A stretch of 64,000 nucleotides of DNA, taken from contig JBCCXD010000014.1 of NCBI GenBank assembly GCA_039192165.1, forward strand, positions 1 through 64,000, written 5' to 3'. The position numbers and the translations under genes are program-made. Each line of letters opens with the position of its first letter. Positions within the stretch are counted from its first letter, which is position 1. The DNA is from Dinoroseobacter sp039192165. GTDB taxonomy: Bacteria > Pseudomonadota > Alphaproteobacteria > Rhodobacterales > Rhodobacteraceae. This document shows positions 6,754-15,530 of this stretch, in pieces. The notes beneath the pieces are model-generated. The model was not told the DNA's origin and did not search any database. It worked only from the letters and a program-made list of their open reading frames with translations.

Positions 6754-8063
6754 TCAGCCCCCTCCTTGTTCAGTCGATCCAGCCGTGCGCGTACTGAAAG
6801 CCCGTGGGCTTCGAGGCTTTCCGACAAGGCGAGCTGCTCGGCAGCGGGGCCAATGGCGGCAAGGCTTTCGGGGGTCATACGTGCGAGGGTTGTACGTTTT
6901 ACGAAATCCATCACAGACAGCCCTGATGAGAAACGCGCCGACCGTGCGGTTGGGAGCACGTGGTTCGGTCCGCCAACATAGTCGCCGATGGCTTCAGGCG
7001 TCCAGGCGCCAAGAAAAATCGCGCCCGCATGGGTGATGAGCTCCGAAAGTGCCTCAGGGTCGTCTACGCATAGCTCCAGGTGCTCAGGGGCGATCCGATT
7101 TGACAGCCGTGCTGCGTCTTCGAGGTTGGATACAGTAATGACTGCGCCAAAATCCCGCCAGCTTGCACCCGCTATCTTGCGGCGCTCAAGTGTCTCGAGC
7201 CGCGTCCGAACTGCGGCTGCGACCGCACGGCCAAAAGCAGCATTATCGGTGATAAGAATGGATTGCGCACTCTCATCATGCTCCGCCTGGCTGAGCAAGT
7301 CGACCGCGATCCAGTCAGGGTCATTGTCCTTGTCCGCAATGACCAGTATTTCCGAAGGGCCAGCAATCATATCAATGCCGACTTTGCCGAAGACCCTGCG
7401 CTTTGCTGCGGCTACAAACGCGTTGCCAGGCCCGGTGATCTTGTCGACCGGGGCGATGGTCTCGGTGCCATAGGCCATTGCCGCGATGGCTTGTGCGCCG
7501 CCAATCCGATAGACAGTATCCACTCCGGAAAGCCGGGCGGCCAAAAGGACCAGTGGATTGACAACACCGTCCGGAGTTGGTGCACAGATAATTAACCGCT
7601 CTACACCCGCCACCTGCGCAGGGATTGCGTTCATCAGTACACTCGAAGGGTAGCTGGCCAGACCGCCGGGCACGTAGAGCCCCGCGGCTGATACGGGTGT
7701 CCAGCGCCACCCAAGTTCCGCCCCGGTCGGATCAGTCCAACGCACGTTCTCCGGAAGCTGGTGCGCATGGTAGGCCCGGATGCGTTCGGCCGCGAGTTGA
7801 AGCGCAGCTTTTTCCTCTGCCGGGACTGTAGCGATCTCGGCGTCGATTTCCTGCTGCGAGAACGCGAACTTGTCCGGTGTCAGTTGCAGCCGGTCGAACC
7901 TGGCAGTCAGCTCGATTACCGCAGCGTCGCCTCGATTGCGCACCTCCTCGATAATCCCCGCCACTGTCTTGTCCACGTCTGGACTGTCTTCGCGCTTCAT
8001 TGACAGAAGCTTGGTGAACTCCTGTTCGAACGAGGCATCGGCGGCGTTCAAAAAAATGGGCAT
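6750..8063 (-). CDS. hisD: Histidinol dehydrogenase
   Basis: 437 residues, normal HisD length. Recognisable segments include GLYVPGG, GGAQAIAAMAYGTE, KITGPGNAFVAAAKR, GPSEILVIAD, the zinc/catalytic SQAEHDESAQ and APEHLEL. The enzyme oxidises L-histidinol to L-histidine in the last two steps of histidine synthesis, using Zn2+ and NAD+. It is cotranscribed with UPF0262 and apart from the other his genes, as often seen in Rhodobacterales. Confidence 0.97.
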   Translation of the reverse strand: MPIFLNAADASFEQEFTKLLSMKREDSPDVDKTVAGIIEEVRNRGDAAVIELTARFDRLQLTPDKFAFSQQEIDAEIATVPAEEKAALQLAAERIRAYHAHQLPENVRWTDPTGAELGWRWTPVSAAGLYVPGGLASYPSSVLMNAIPAQVAGVERLIICAPTPDGVVNPLVLLAARLSGVDTVYRIGGAQAIAAMAYGTETIAPVDKITGPGNAFVAAAKRRVFGKVGIDMIAGPSEILVIADKDNDPDWIAVDLLSQAEHDESAQSILITDNAAFGRAVAAAVRTRLETLERRKIAGASWRDFGAVITVSNLEDAARLSNRIAPEHLELCVDDPEALSELITHAGAIFLGAWTPEAIGDYVGGPNHVLPTARSARFSSGLSVMDFVKRTTLARMTPESLAAIGPAAEQLALSESLEAHGLSVRARLDRLNKEGAE

Positions 8064-8124
8064 TGGCCAGCTCTCCTTCGGACAGCTTCATAGCCGTGCA
8101 TGTGAAGGCGCTCAAGCGCGGCAA

Positions 8125-8598
8125 TCAGTCGTGGGAGGGCGTACGGCGCGACGGCGCGAGATAGGGGCGTGTCACATCTTTCAAAGTGACGTTCAAGCAC
8201 TCGACATCAAGGCCTATTGCGCCATCACCCGCCAGCGTCACTTCGATCCGTCCAGTGCCATCGTCGCCCGGCTGAAACGAAATCGACAGTACAGACAGGA
8301 TGGTATCCCTGTCGCGGGTGACGCCAGTTGATTGAACCCGAAGCACATCATCCACGGCCAACACGGCTTGCACGCGCTCGACCGGGCGGCCTCCTCTGGC
8401 GGCGCGATCTGTGTCTTCCCAGCGGAAGCGGTTGAGGAGCATTCCAAAGCGACGCCGCCCCGAGTTCCAGGAAATTTCAGAGCCCGGAAGAACCGCGTCT
8501 TGGGCAAATGCGGATAACACCTGCAGGTCGTCCGCGTCCTCAGCTTTCAATCGCAAAGGGCGCTCGGCGCCATCTTCGAAAGTCGCATCTTCGGTCAT
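8125..8598 (-). CDS. DUF2948 family protein
   Basis: 157 residues with the DUF2948 hallmark RRFGMLLNRFRWED and a C-terminal DVECLNVTLKDVTRPY. Function unknown. The start overlaps the murA stop by four bases, and the murA-DUF2948-hisD order recurs in alphaproteobacteria, so the gene is probably cotranscribed with cell-wall and histidine genes for historical rather than functional reasons. Confidence 0.88.
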   Translation of the reverse strand: MTEDATFEDGAERPLRLKAEDADDLQVLSAFAQDAVLPGSEISWNSGRRRFGMLLNRFRWEDTDRAARGGRPVERVQAVLAVDDVLRVQSTGVTRDRDTILSVLSISFQPGDDGTGRIEVTLAGDGAIGLDVECLNVTLKDVTRPYLAPSRRTPSHD

Positions 8599-9863
8599 AT
8601 ACCTTGCACCCGTTCGATCTGCGCGCCGCAGGCGCCGAGTTTTTCTTCTACGCGCTCATATCCGCGGTCGAGGTGATAGACACGGCTGACTAAGGTTTCA
8701 CCCTGCGCGGCGAGCCCCGCGAGGATCAAAGACACCGAGGCGCGCAGATCGGTCGCCATCACGGGCGCGCCTTTTAGCTGCTCGACCCCAGTAACGGTGG
8801 CGGTGCCTCCGTGGACGTCGATTTCTGCGCCCATGCGCATCAGCTCGGGCGCATGCATGAAGCGGTTTTCAAAGATCTTTTCTTCCAGAACACTGGTGCC
8901 GTCGGCGGTGCACAAAAGTGCCATGATCTGTGCTTGCAGATCGGTGGGAAATCCGGGGAAGGGCTCGGTGACCACATCAATTGCGGTCACCCGTCCGTTT
9001 TTGCGCTTTACCCGTAAACCACCGGGTTCCTCAGTCACTTGAACACCTGCCTGGTCCAGCTTTTCGGCAAAGGCGCCTATCAGGTCGAGGCGACCGCCCT
9101 CCAGAAGAACATCTCCACCGGTGATTGCAGGGGCCAGCATATATGTGCCCAATTCGATCCTGTCGGTGACAACCGGATGGGTGGCGCCATGAAGTTTTTC
9201 GACCCCCTGGATCGTAATTTCAGATGTGCCTTCGCCGTCTATTTGCGCGCCCATCGCTTTCAGACACTGGGCCAGATCGACAATTTCAGGTTCGCGCGCA
9301 GCGTTTTTCAACACCGTCGTTCCTTTGGCGAGACTGGCTGCCATAAGCGCGTTTTCCGTAGCCCCCACGGACACGAACGGAAACTCCACTACGGCCCCTT
9401 TGAGTCCGCCAACGGCCTTTGCGTGGACATAGCCATCACGCAGTTCAAGCTCTGCTCCAAGAGCTTCCAGAGCCTTCAGGTGCAGGTCGACCGGTCGCGC
9501 CCCTATGGCACACCCTCCGGGCAGCGAGACCACTGCATGCCCATCGCGCGCCAACATCGGACCAAGCACGAGAATGGACGCGCGCATTTTTCGAACGATG
9601 TCATAGTCGGCGGTATGATTGTCCAGATCGTGGCTCGACATAGCCAGCACTTTGCCGTCGTGGAGGTCACTGACTTCGGCCCCGAGCGAGGCCAGAAGCT
9701 GGGTCATTGTTGCGATATCGCTGAGGCGCGGTGCGTTTGTCAGGGTAAGCGGCTCGTCGCTCAGCAACGTTGCCGGCATCAGTGCAAGGCAGGCGTTCTT
9801 TGCACCGGCGATCGGGATTGTACCTGACAGGGCTTTCCCGCCCCGAACCGCAATTTGATCCAT
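8595..9863 (-). CDS. murA: UDP-N-acetylglucosamine 1-carboxyvinyltransferase
   Basis: 422 residues. Catalyses the first committed step of peptidoglycan synthesis, transfer of enolpyruvate from PEP to UDP-GlcNAc. The N-terminal AGAKNACLALM, the LPGGCAIGARPVDLH loop with the fosfomycin-target cysteine in GGCAIGARP, and the YHLDRGYERVEEKL tail are all present. Complete length. Confidence 0.97.
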   Translation of the reverse strand: MDQIAVRGGKALSGTIPIAGAKNACLALMPATLLSDEPLTLTNAPRLSDIATMTQLLASLGAEVSDLHDGKVLAMSSHDLDNHTADYDIVRKMRASILVLGPMLARDGHAVVSLPGGCAIGARPVDLHLKALEALGAELELRDGYVHAKAVGGLKGAVVEFPFVSVGATENALMAASLAKGTTVLKNAAREPEIVDLAQCLKAMGAQIDGEGTSEITIQGVEKLHGATHPVVTDRIELGTYMLAPAITGGDVLLEGGRLDLIGAFAEKLDQAGVQVTEEPGGLRVKRKNGRVTAIDVVTEPFPGFPTDLQAQIMALLCTADGTSVLEEKIFENRFMHAPELMRMGAEIDVHGGTATVTGVEQLKGAPVMATDLRASVSLILAGLAAQGETLVSRVYHLDRGYERVEEKLGACGAQIERVQGI

Positions 9864-9875
9864 GTGAAAACGACC

Positions 9876-10025
9876 TTATTCTGCTCTGTCTTTTTCGGCA
9901 CGCGCGCGTGCTTGTGCCTTGCGGCGCCCCATATTCGCTTTCAAGGCGGCCTTCAAACGTGCGGCCCGCTCTGCCTTTGCAGTTGTTGCTTTGGTGTCGC
10001 CGCCTGCCTTGGGTTTTTCTGCCAT
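9876..10025 (-). CDS. Small basic conserved-looking protein upstream of murA
   Basis: 49 residues, MAEKPKAGGDTKATTAKAER and on, rich in Lys, Arg and Ala, ending ARAEKDRAE. It is probably one charged helix. It starts with ATG, ends 12 bases before the murA start on the same strand and has no competing frame. I recall similar short basic proteins in this position in Rhodobacteraceae, but no function is known to me. Confidence 0.7.
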   Translation of the reverse strand: MAEKPKAGGDTKATTAKAERAARLKAALKANMGRRKAQARARAEKDRAE

Positions 10026-10131
10026 GTGTGTGTCTTATCGCAGCGCTTAAATAGCGTCCAGATTGAGCTTGCGCTAAGATCCGATTGGGTCTAATCAGCC
10101 GCCCACGCAAGCGGGTCACACCATGCGGTTT

Positions 10132-10206
<75 letters not shown>

Positions 10207-10516
10207 TCTTGTACCATATTTTCAATCTTCCGGATTTGTTGGCGCTTGGCGCGCAGGTTGCTTTTCCGGCGAATCTCGTTTCAGCGGATGCAAGGGCTGG
10301 TCTGCACGCAGGGACCCGCACCTTTGGGAAGTATGATTCCAAAGTGACCATTCTTTGGGCACGCATGGGCGGCAATCCGCGAGCCTGTGAAGTTTGGAGT
10401 GCGAAACCACAGTTTAGCCACATTTCCCCACGACGCCTGAGTTGTGCCAAAGGGCGCTCTGGCCCAGTCGCGCCTGCAACGCAGGCATGTTCTCGGGGTT
10501 GTCGGGGGACAGTGCT
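10207..10516. other. Intergenic region, no gene supported
   Basis: 310 bases between tRNA-Thr and the first exopolysaccharide gene. Open frames cross it but show no recognisable protein and lack a ribosome site. It must contain the promoter of the sulfotransferase unit; I cannot point to it with confidence. Confidence 0.5.
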
Positions 10517-11398
10517 ATGAAACCAACCGTGATCGGAATCGGTGTGCAGAAATGTGCAACGTCGTGGATGCACTCCGTACTTGGGGCGCACCCCCAGATT
10601 GGGGTGTCACATCCCAAGGAAGTCGATTTTTTTTCCTACTATTTTGACCGGGGCTACGAGTGGTATGAGCGCCATTTCAGCCGTCTTGCAGATAATCCCG
10701 CGCGGTGCGATACGTCCCCTTCCTATTTCTATGATGCCCGAGCTGCATCCCGAGCCTGGCATTATAACGAAGACCTCAAGATCATCGCACTCCTTCGCGA
10801 CCCCATAGCACGGGCCTATTCCAATCACCTTCATGAAGTCATCAAGGGGCATATCGCGCCCCAGACTTTTGAAGAAGGTCTTCGCAATAATCCGGCTTAT
10901 CTGGAGCAAGGCCGGTATTTCACACATCTCAAGCGCTGGCTGGAGGTCTTTGGACCGCAGCAGGTCCTGGTCTTGCTTGCCGAAGAAGTCCACGCAGACC
11001 CGGTCCGGTCCGCTGCTAAGGTTTATGATTTTATTGGTGTGGATACCGACTTTGTGTCGGCGGTTGCATCGGAACGGCGCAATGTAAGCGATATTGCCCG
11101 TTTTCCGTTGTTGCGCCGCGCGTTGCGTGGCGGGGGTGACCTTATGCGAAAGGTTGGGCTGGAAGAGCAGCTGGTACGGCTCAAATCCACAGCGCCCGTA
11201 GCGGGTTTGCTGAAAGCAAATAGTGCCGCTCTGCGCGACTGGATTCCGCCTATGAACGAGAGCACAAGGCATCAGTTGATCGAGTATTTCGCACCCGAAG
11301 TGGTGGATTTGGCGGATATGCTGAACCGCCAGTCCTTACCCTGGCCCATTTGGCAAGACTGTGCTGCGCGAACGAACCAAACGCCCATCGCCAGTTGA
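10517..11398 (+). CDS. Sulfotransferase (first of three)
   Basis: 293 residues from MKPTVIGIGVQKC. The PAPS 5'-phosphosulfate loop GVQKCATSWMHSVL and the 3'-phosphate segment LLRDPIARAYSNH are clear. Such enzymes move sulfate from PAPS to a hydroxyl, here probably on the polysaccharide made by this locus. The ATG at 10517 is preceded by a ggggga box; the longer frame adds 25 unrelated residues. It opens a plus-strand unit running to 18219. Confidence 0.85.
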   Translation: MKPTVIGIGVQKCATSWMHSVLGAHPQIGVSHPKEVDFFSYYFDRGYEWYERHFSRLADNPARCDTSPSYFYDARAASRAWHYNEDLKIIALLRDPIARAYSNHLHEVIKGHIAPQTFEEGLRNNPAYLEQGRYFTHLKRWLEVFGPQQVLVLLAEEVHADPVRSAAKVYDFIGVDTDFVSAVASERRNVSDIARFPLLRRALRGGGDLMRKVGLEEQLVRLKSTAPVAGLLKANSAALRDWIPPMNESTRHQLIEYFAPEVVDLADMLNRQSLPWPIWQDCAARTNQTPIAS

Positions 11399-11438
11399 AG
11401 AAACGAACCGAAAGCACTGATAGACAGGAACTCAAAAC

Positions 11439-13703
11439 GTGACGCTGATCGAGCGAAATATGCTCACCCCCCCGCACGGCGAGGGCAGTGCTCCACCCAG
11501 CATTGCGCATGCCCTGTCGTCCGCTTTCAGGGCCGTGCGCCGTCACCTATGGCTCTTGAGCGGTTTTGTAGCTGTATGCCTGCTTCTGTCGTTGTTCAGC
11601 GTTGTGACCATGACCCCGGTGTATCAGGCCACAACGACAATCTACATCGACCCGCGCGAAAGCCGAGGATTCCAAGAGGCGGGTGGCATTCTGCTCAGCT
11701 CTGATGCGCTTGTTGTGGATTCAGAGGTCAAAATTCTCACGTCGAATGCGCTTGCGGAAAGGGTCGTAGACAGACTTGATCTTGCCGCTCCCGACCCTCT
11801 CAGCCAGGAAAAGACGGCAACACCAAATTTCACTGCGCGCCTTAAATCGCTGTTTGTACCCACCGCGGATGAAGATCAAACAGGTGTGCTGAGCCCGGAA
11901 GAGGCAGCCAAACGGCGCGCCGTTTCAAAACTGCGGCGCGCGATGCAAATCGGGCGTCTTGGCAACACTTATGTCATCGAGATCACGGCCAAGCACACCG
12001 ACAAACAAAAGGTAGCCGCCATCGCCAATGCCTATGCTGAGGAGTATCTCGCAAGCGGTCTGGAAGTACAGGCAGAGCGCCTGGCCCAGGTTAACAGCTG
12101 GTCCTCTACGGCTTTGCGCGAGGCAATCGAAGATCTTGAACTTGCCGAGCAAGAGGTCAATCAATTTCGACTGGTGAGCAGGATCGACTCCGGTGACCGT
12201 CAGGTGGTCGGGGCTGAGTTGTCCCAGCTGAACGCTGCGCTGGTCACGTTGCGAAGTGACCGCTTTGAGAAAGAACTCTTGCTGGAGCGTGTGCGTACGG
12301 TGCTCAACAACGGCACCACAGCCACAGATGTTACCGATATCGGTGTGAGCGGCATAGAACAGCTCCGTGCTGAAATTCTTCAGGCAGAGATTGAGGTCGC
12401 CCGAATGGCGGTCAACGGCACTCGAAATTCTTCGCAGGCGGGCATTATCTCAGACGAGCTGGACGCCATGAAATCGCAGCTTGACCTGCAGTATCAGCGC
12501 GTCGCGCGCGAGCTTGAAAACCAAATTGAGTTTTCATTGGCGGAAGAAAAACGATTGTCAGACCGCAGTGACGTGCTGCGCGAAGACGTGGCAATGGTCT
12601 CGGAAAAGGAGGCAAAGCTCAGAGCATTGGAGATGCGCGCCAATGGTACGCGCGCGATCTACCAAGGTCTTCTGATGCGCTTTCATGAAACCTCTGACGA
12701 CTTCGCCTACAACACAAGCTCGGCGCGGGTTCTGACCCCGGCCCAGGTCCCGGCGGGACCAAGTGCTCCGCAGACCTCCAAGATCATGGTGCTAGGACTA
12801 GTCGCGGGCGTTTTCCTCGCCCTTGTCGCGATCTTTCTTATTGAGCAGCTCGACGATCGTATTCGCCAGCCAAGCCAGATAGAAGCGCTGGGCCTGCGCT
12901 ACATGGGGGCGATCCCGCGTATGAGTGGGGCGGCTCTGCCCTTCCGTTTCCCGTGGGGCCAAAGGCGGCGGGACGTCAACTCCCCCAAGTTGAGTGGCGG
13001 AAAACGCGAACGCAACATGGCGCAATTGACCTATGCGGTCGATTTTCCTCTTTCCGAGTTTTCTGAGACGATCAGGTCGATTGTTTTCGATGCGGCGGCC
13101 AGTAGCTCCTCTGCGGAGAACGCACAAATCATCGCAGTATCCTCAACGTCACCACTGCAAGGAAAGTCGACCCTCGCCGCCAATATAGCGGCCTATTACG
13201 CCAAACAGGGAAAGCGCGCCCATCTGATAGACTTCGACTTGCGAAACCCCGATTTGTCGCGGGTTTTTGCCACCCGTACTGTGGAAGAAAGCGCTGATGG
13301 TCCCGGAGAAACGGATGCCCAGACGGCAAAACCGCTTTCAGATTTCGAGTTCTCCGGGCGGGTCGAAGCTTCAAACGCCGCAGATGTGATTGAACTAATC
13401 AATCCCGGCACGATTGTGAAATACCTCGAAAGCCTCAAGCTAGAGTGCGATGTCGTTGTACTCGATATCGGCTCGCTTTCTGAGAGCCCGGATGCCCGTA
13501 TGTGCGCTGACCTGGCGGACTATGTCGTGCTGGCGGTTCGCTGGGGATTCAACCCGGTAGAGCAGTTTGAGTTGGCGCTGGCGCGTGGATTGAACAGAGC
13601 GGGCAAGTCAGTCGGAGCTGTTTTAACAATGGTGCCGTCTTCGGCGAAACTTGAGGCTGCTGCCGGACGCGATACTCCGGCGCGTCCGCAAGCGGCGGCA
13701 TAA
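11439..13703 (+). CDS. Exopolysaccharide copolymerase with BY-kinase-like domain
   Basis: 754 residues of the Wzz/Wzc (ExoP/GumC) type. An N-terminal membrane segment lies at about 38-58 (LSGFVAVCLLLSLFSVV) with the Wzz domain behind it, then a long coiled coil, a second membrane segment (KIMVLGLVAGVFLALVAIF) and a cytoplasmic P-loop domain: SPLQGKST (Walker A), HLIDFDLRNP (Walker A') and VVVLDIG (Walker B). The C-terminus ends PARPQAAA and lacks the tyrosine cluster of autokinases, and the segment between A' and B looks short. It likely controls chain length. GTG start, with ATG at codon 8 as an alternative. Confidence 0.87.
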   Translation: MTLIERNMLTPPHGEGSAPPSIAHALSSAFRAVRRHLWLLSGFVAVCLLLSLFSVVTMTPVYQATTTIYIDPRESRGFQEAGGILLSSDALVVDSEVKILTSNALAERVVDRLDLAAPDPLSQEKTATPNFTARLKSLFVPTADEDQTGVLSPEEAAKRRAVSKLRRAMQIGRLGNTYVIEITAKHTDKQKVAAIANAYAEEYLASGLEVQAERLAQVNSWSSTALREAIEDLELAEQEVNQFRLVSRIDSGDRQVVGAELSQLNAALVTLRSDRFEKELLLERVRTVLNNGTTATDVTDIGVSGIEQLRAEILQAEIEVARMAVNGTRNSSQAGIISDELDAMKSQLDLQYQRVARELENQIEFSLAEEKRLSDRSDVLREDVAMVSEKEAKLRALEMRANGTRAIYQGLLMRFHETSDDFAYNTSSARVLTPAQVPAGPSAPQTSKIMVLGLVAGVFLALVAIFLIEQLDDRIRQPSQIEALGLRYMGAIPRMSGAALPFRFPWGQRRRDVNSPKLSGGKRERNMAQLTYAVDFPLSEFSETIRSIVFDAAASSSSAENAQIIAVSSTSPLQGKSTLAANIAAYYAKQGKRAHLIDFDLRNPDLSRVFATRTVEESADGPGETDAQTAKPLSDFEFSGRVEASNAADVIELINPGTIVKYLESLKLECDVVVLDIGSLSESPDARMCADLADYVVLAVRWGFNPVEQFELALARGLNRAGKSVGAVLTMVPSSAKLEAAAGRDTPARPQAAA

Positions 13704-13713
13704 GGACTTCGCG

Positions 13714-14619
13714 ATGAGCCAGCATGACCGCACCTCCGTCGCAGTTTTCGCGCATAACGAGGCTGATGGCATTGCGGCCAGTCTTTGTGCGTTGCAGCAA
13801 GCGGGTCTTGGCCCGGACGATCCGGTTTACGTTTTGATCAACGGTACCACAGACAAAACCGAGACAATCGTTCGCGCGTTTGCGCAGGACGACCCACGTA
13901 TCCGACCCGTCGTCATCGCTCTGGGCGACAAGGCCAATGCATGGAGCTTTTATGCCAACCATCTGGCTCCGGACGGATGCGACATGCATGTTTTCGTTGA
14001 CGGTGATGTTCAAGTTTCGGCCGGCTCGTTTGATGCAATCCGCATCCACCTGGCCAAGCATCCTGAAGCACTGGCCGCGTCGACTCTCCCGAAAGGTGGC
14101 CGAAGCGCCAAAACCTGGGCACAGCGTATTCTTATCCATCACGGCATGCCGGGGAATTTTTATGCTTTGCGAGGTCAAACACTGGCTCGGATCAAAGCGC
14201 AGTCTATCAACATGCCGGTTGGGCTCATCGGTGATGATCCGTTTTTGCGGTGGCTTTTGCTCAGAGACCTGGAGCCCGGCGGCACGCCAAATCCGGTACG
14301 CATCCGCCCCGTGCCCGAAGCGTTTTTTGCCTATGAGTCCATTCCATTCACAAACCTTCGTGGTTTGCGCGCTCTCTGGGCACGGCAAATGCGGTATCAA
14401 ATGCGCGATCTGCAAATGAACCTGCTGCAGGAGCACCTGGGCACTTATGGCCTGTCGGCCATGCCGCGCCGCATCGATAGCCTTTACGACAAAGCGACTC
14501 CGCTGATGGCGCTAAGGGGCCAGATCAAGCTGCGCAAGTTGGCTTTTCTCTACACGTACCTGCGGGCGCGGGCGAGCCGCGCGCAGCCTTTGCGCGCCTC
14601 TGCATGGTACGAAGAATGA
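13714..14619 (+). CDS. Glycosyltransferase family 2
   Basis: 301 residues. The N-terminal SVAVFAHNEADGIAASL is a GT-A nucleotide-sugar fold start, with the metal-binding DxD in HVFVDGDVQV. No membrane segments are evident. It probably adds one sugar of the repeat unit. ATG at 13714 follows an aagga box, 10 bases after the copolymerase stop. The end overlaps the next gene by ATGA. Confidence 0.8.
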   Translation: MSQHDRTSVAVFAHNEADGIAASLCALQQAGLGPDDPVYVLINGTTDKTETIVRAFAQDDPRIRPVVIALGDKANAWSFYANHLAPDGCDMHVFVDGDVQVSAGSFDAIRIHLAKHPEALAASTLPKGGRSAKTWAQRILIHHGMPGNFYALRGQTLARIKAQSINMPVGLIGDDPFLRWLLLRDLEPGGTPNPVRIRPVPEAFFAYESIPFTNLRGLRALWARQMRYQMRDLQMNLLQEHLGTYGLSAMPRRIDSLYDKATPLMALRGQIKLRKLAFLYTYLRARASRAQPLRASAWYEE

Positions 14620-15530
14620 TAGCCGAAGAGGATGAGAGAGCAGATCAGATGATCTTGTTGAGCAAAGCAAACGAAAAGCGAGCCCTCAGCGGGAGCGCCA
14701 AGACCTTTGCTCCGCATTTCTTTGTCATTGGTGCGATGAAGGCGGGGACCACAACGCTCAACCGCTATCTCGACCAGCGCTCGGATACAGGTATGCCGCG
14801 CATCAAGGAGACCGACTTTTTCTTAAGGGATCGCAGGGCCGGCTTGGGGATGGAGTGGTACAAATCGCAATTTGACCTTTCCCGGCAGTGTCTGGGAGAG
14901 GTGTCGCCAAACTATACCAAGTACGACATTTTCCCAGGGGTGCCCCAACGCATCCATGCCGTAGCGCCGGATGCCAAATTGATCTTCATAGCGCGTGATC
15001 CGGTCGCGCGGTTTGCGTCGCATTACCGGCATTCCTGGCTTCACGGCCATATGCGCAAAGCACCAGAAAACTTGCTCAGCAGTGAGAATGGCCGGCACAT
15101 GATTGAATGCAGCCGCTATGCTAATCAGCTTGAGAAATACCTGGCGTACTTCGATCGCTCACAACTTCTGATTGTTGACTTTGATATCCTGTGCAGGAGC
15201 CCTCAAGTGGTTGTGGACGAGATCACCGGGTTCCTCGGGCTTCCGAGAGAGCAAGTAAAAGAAATTGGCGCCGCCAACACCGCAGATCAGGTGGCGCGCA
15301 TTCCACCTTTTGTTAAGCGGTTGGCACGTTCCAGACTTGGCCGCCATATCGATCGATTTATTCCCAACGACACAAAGCAGGCTCTTGGTCGAGCGGTTTC
15401 CCGTCGGCATCCAATTTACGCGCCGGTTTTGGGAACGAGTGTTTTGCAAGCAGCGCGCGACCTGCTGCGTGAAGATACAGCCCGGTTTCGAAAACTGGCT
15501 GGACCGAGCTTTGAGCAATGGTCCATCTGA
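14616..15530 (+). CDS. Sulfotransferase (second of three)
   Basis: 304 residues from MIAEEDERAD. PAPS loop VIGAMKAGTTTLNRYL and 3'-phosphate site FIARDPVARFASHY match the NodH/heparan-type sulfotransferase family. Start chosen at the ATGA overlap with the preceding gene; ATG at 14649 is an alternative. It overlaps the GH16 gene by 13 bases, so the four genes 13714-18219 are translationally linked. Confidence 0.85.
   Translation: MIAEEDERADQMILLSKANEKRALSGSAKTFAPHFFVIGAMKAGTTTLNRYLDQRSDTGMPRIKETDFFLRDRRAGLGMEWYKSQFDLSRQCLGEVSPNYTKYDIFPGVPQRIHAVAPDAKLIFIARDPVARFASHYRHSWLHGHMRKAPENLLSSENGRHMIECSRYANQLEKYLAYFDRSQLLIVDFDILCRSPQVVVDEITGFLGLPREQVKEIGAANTADQVARIPPFVKRLARSRLGRHIDRFIPNDTKQALGRAVSRRHPIYAPVLGTSVLQAARDLLREDTARFRKLAGPSFEQWSI

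Noticed and set aside
9039..9827. Plus-strand open frame of 262 codons
   Set aside because: Antisense to murA, composition unlike a real protein; high-GC shadow.
10209..10520. Plus-strand frame of 103 codons after tRNA-Thr
   Set aside because: Begins with a non-ATG codon at the tRNA end, no ribosome site, no recognisable protein; treated as intergenic.
13549..14436. Minus-strand open frame of 295 codons
   Set aside because: Antisense to the copolymerase end and the GT2 gene; no recognisable domain.
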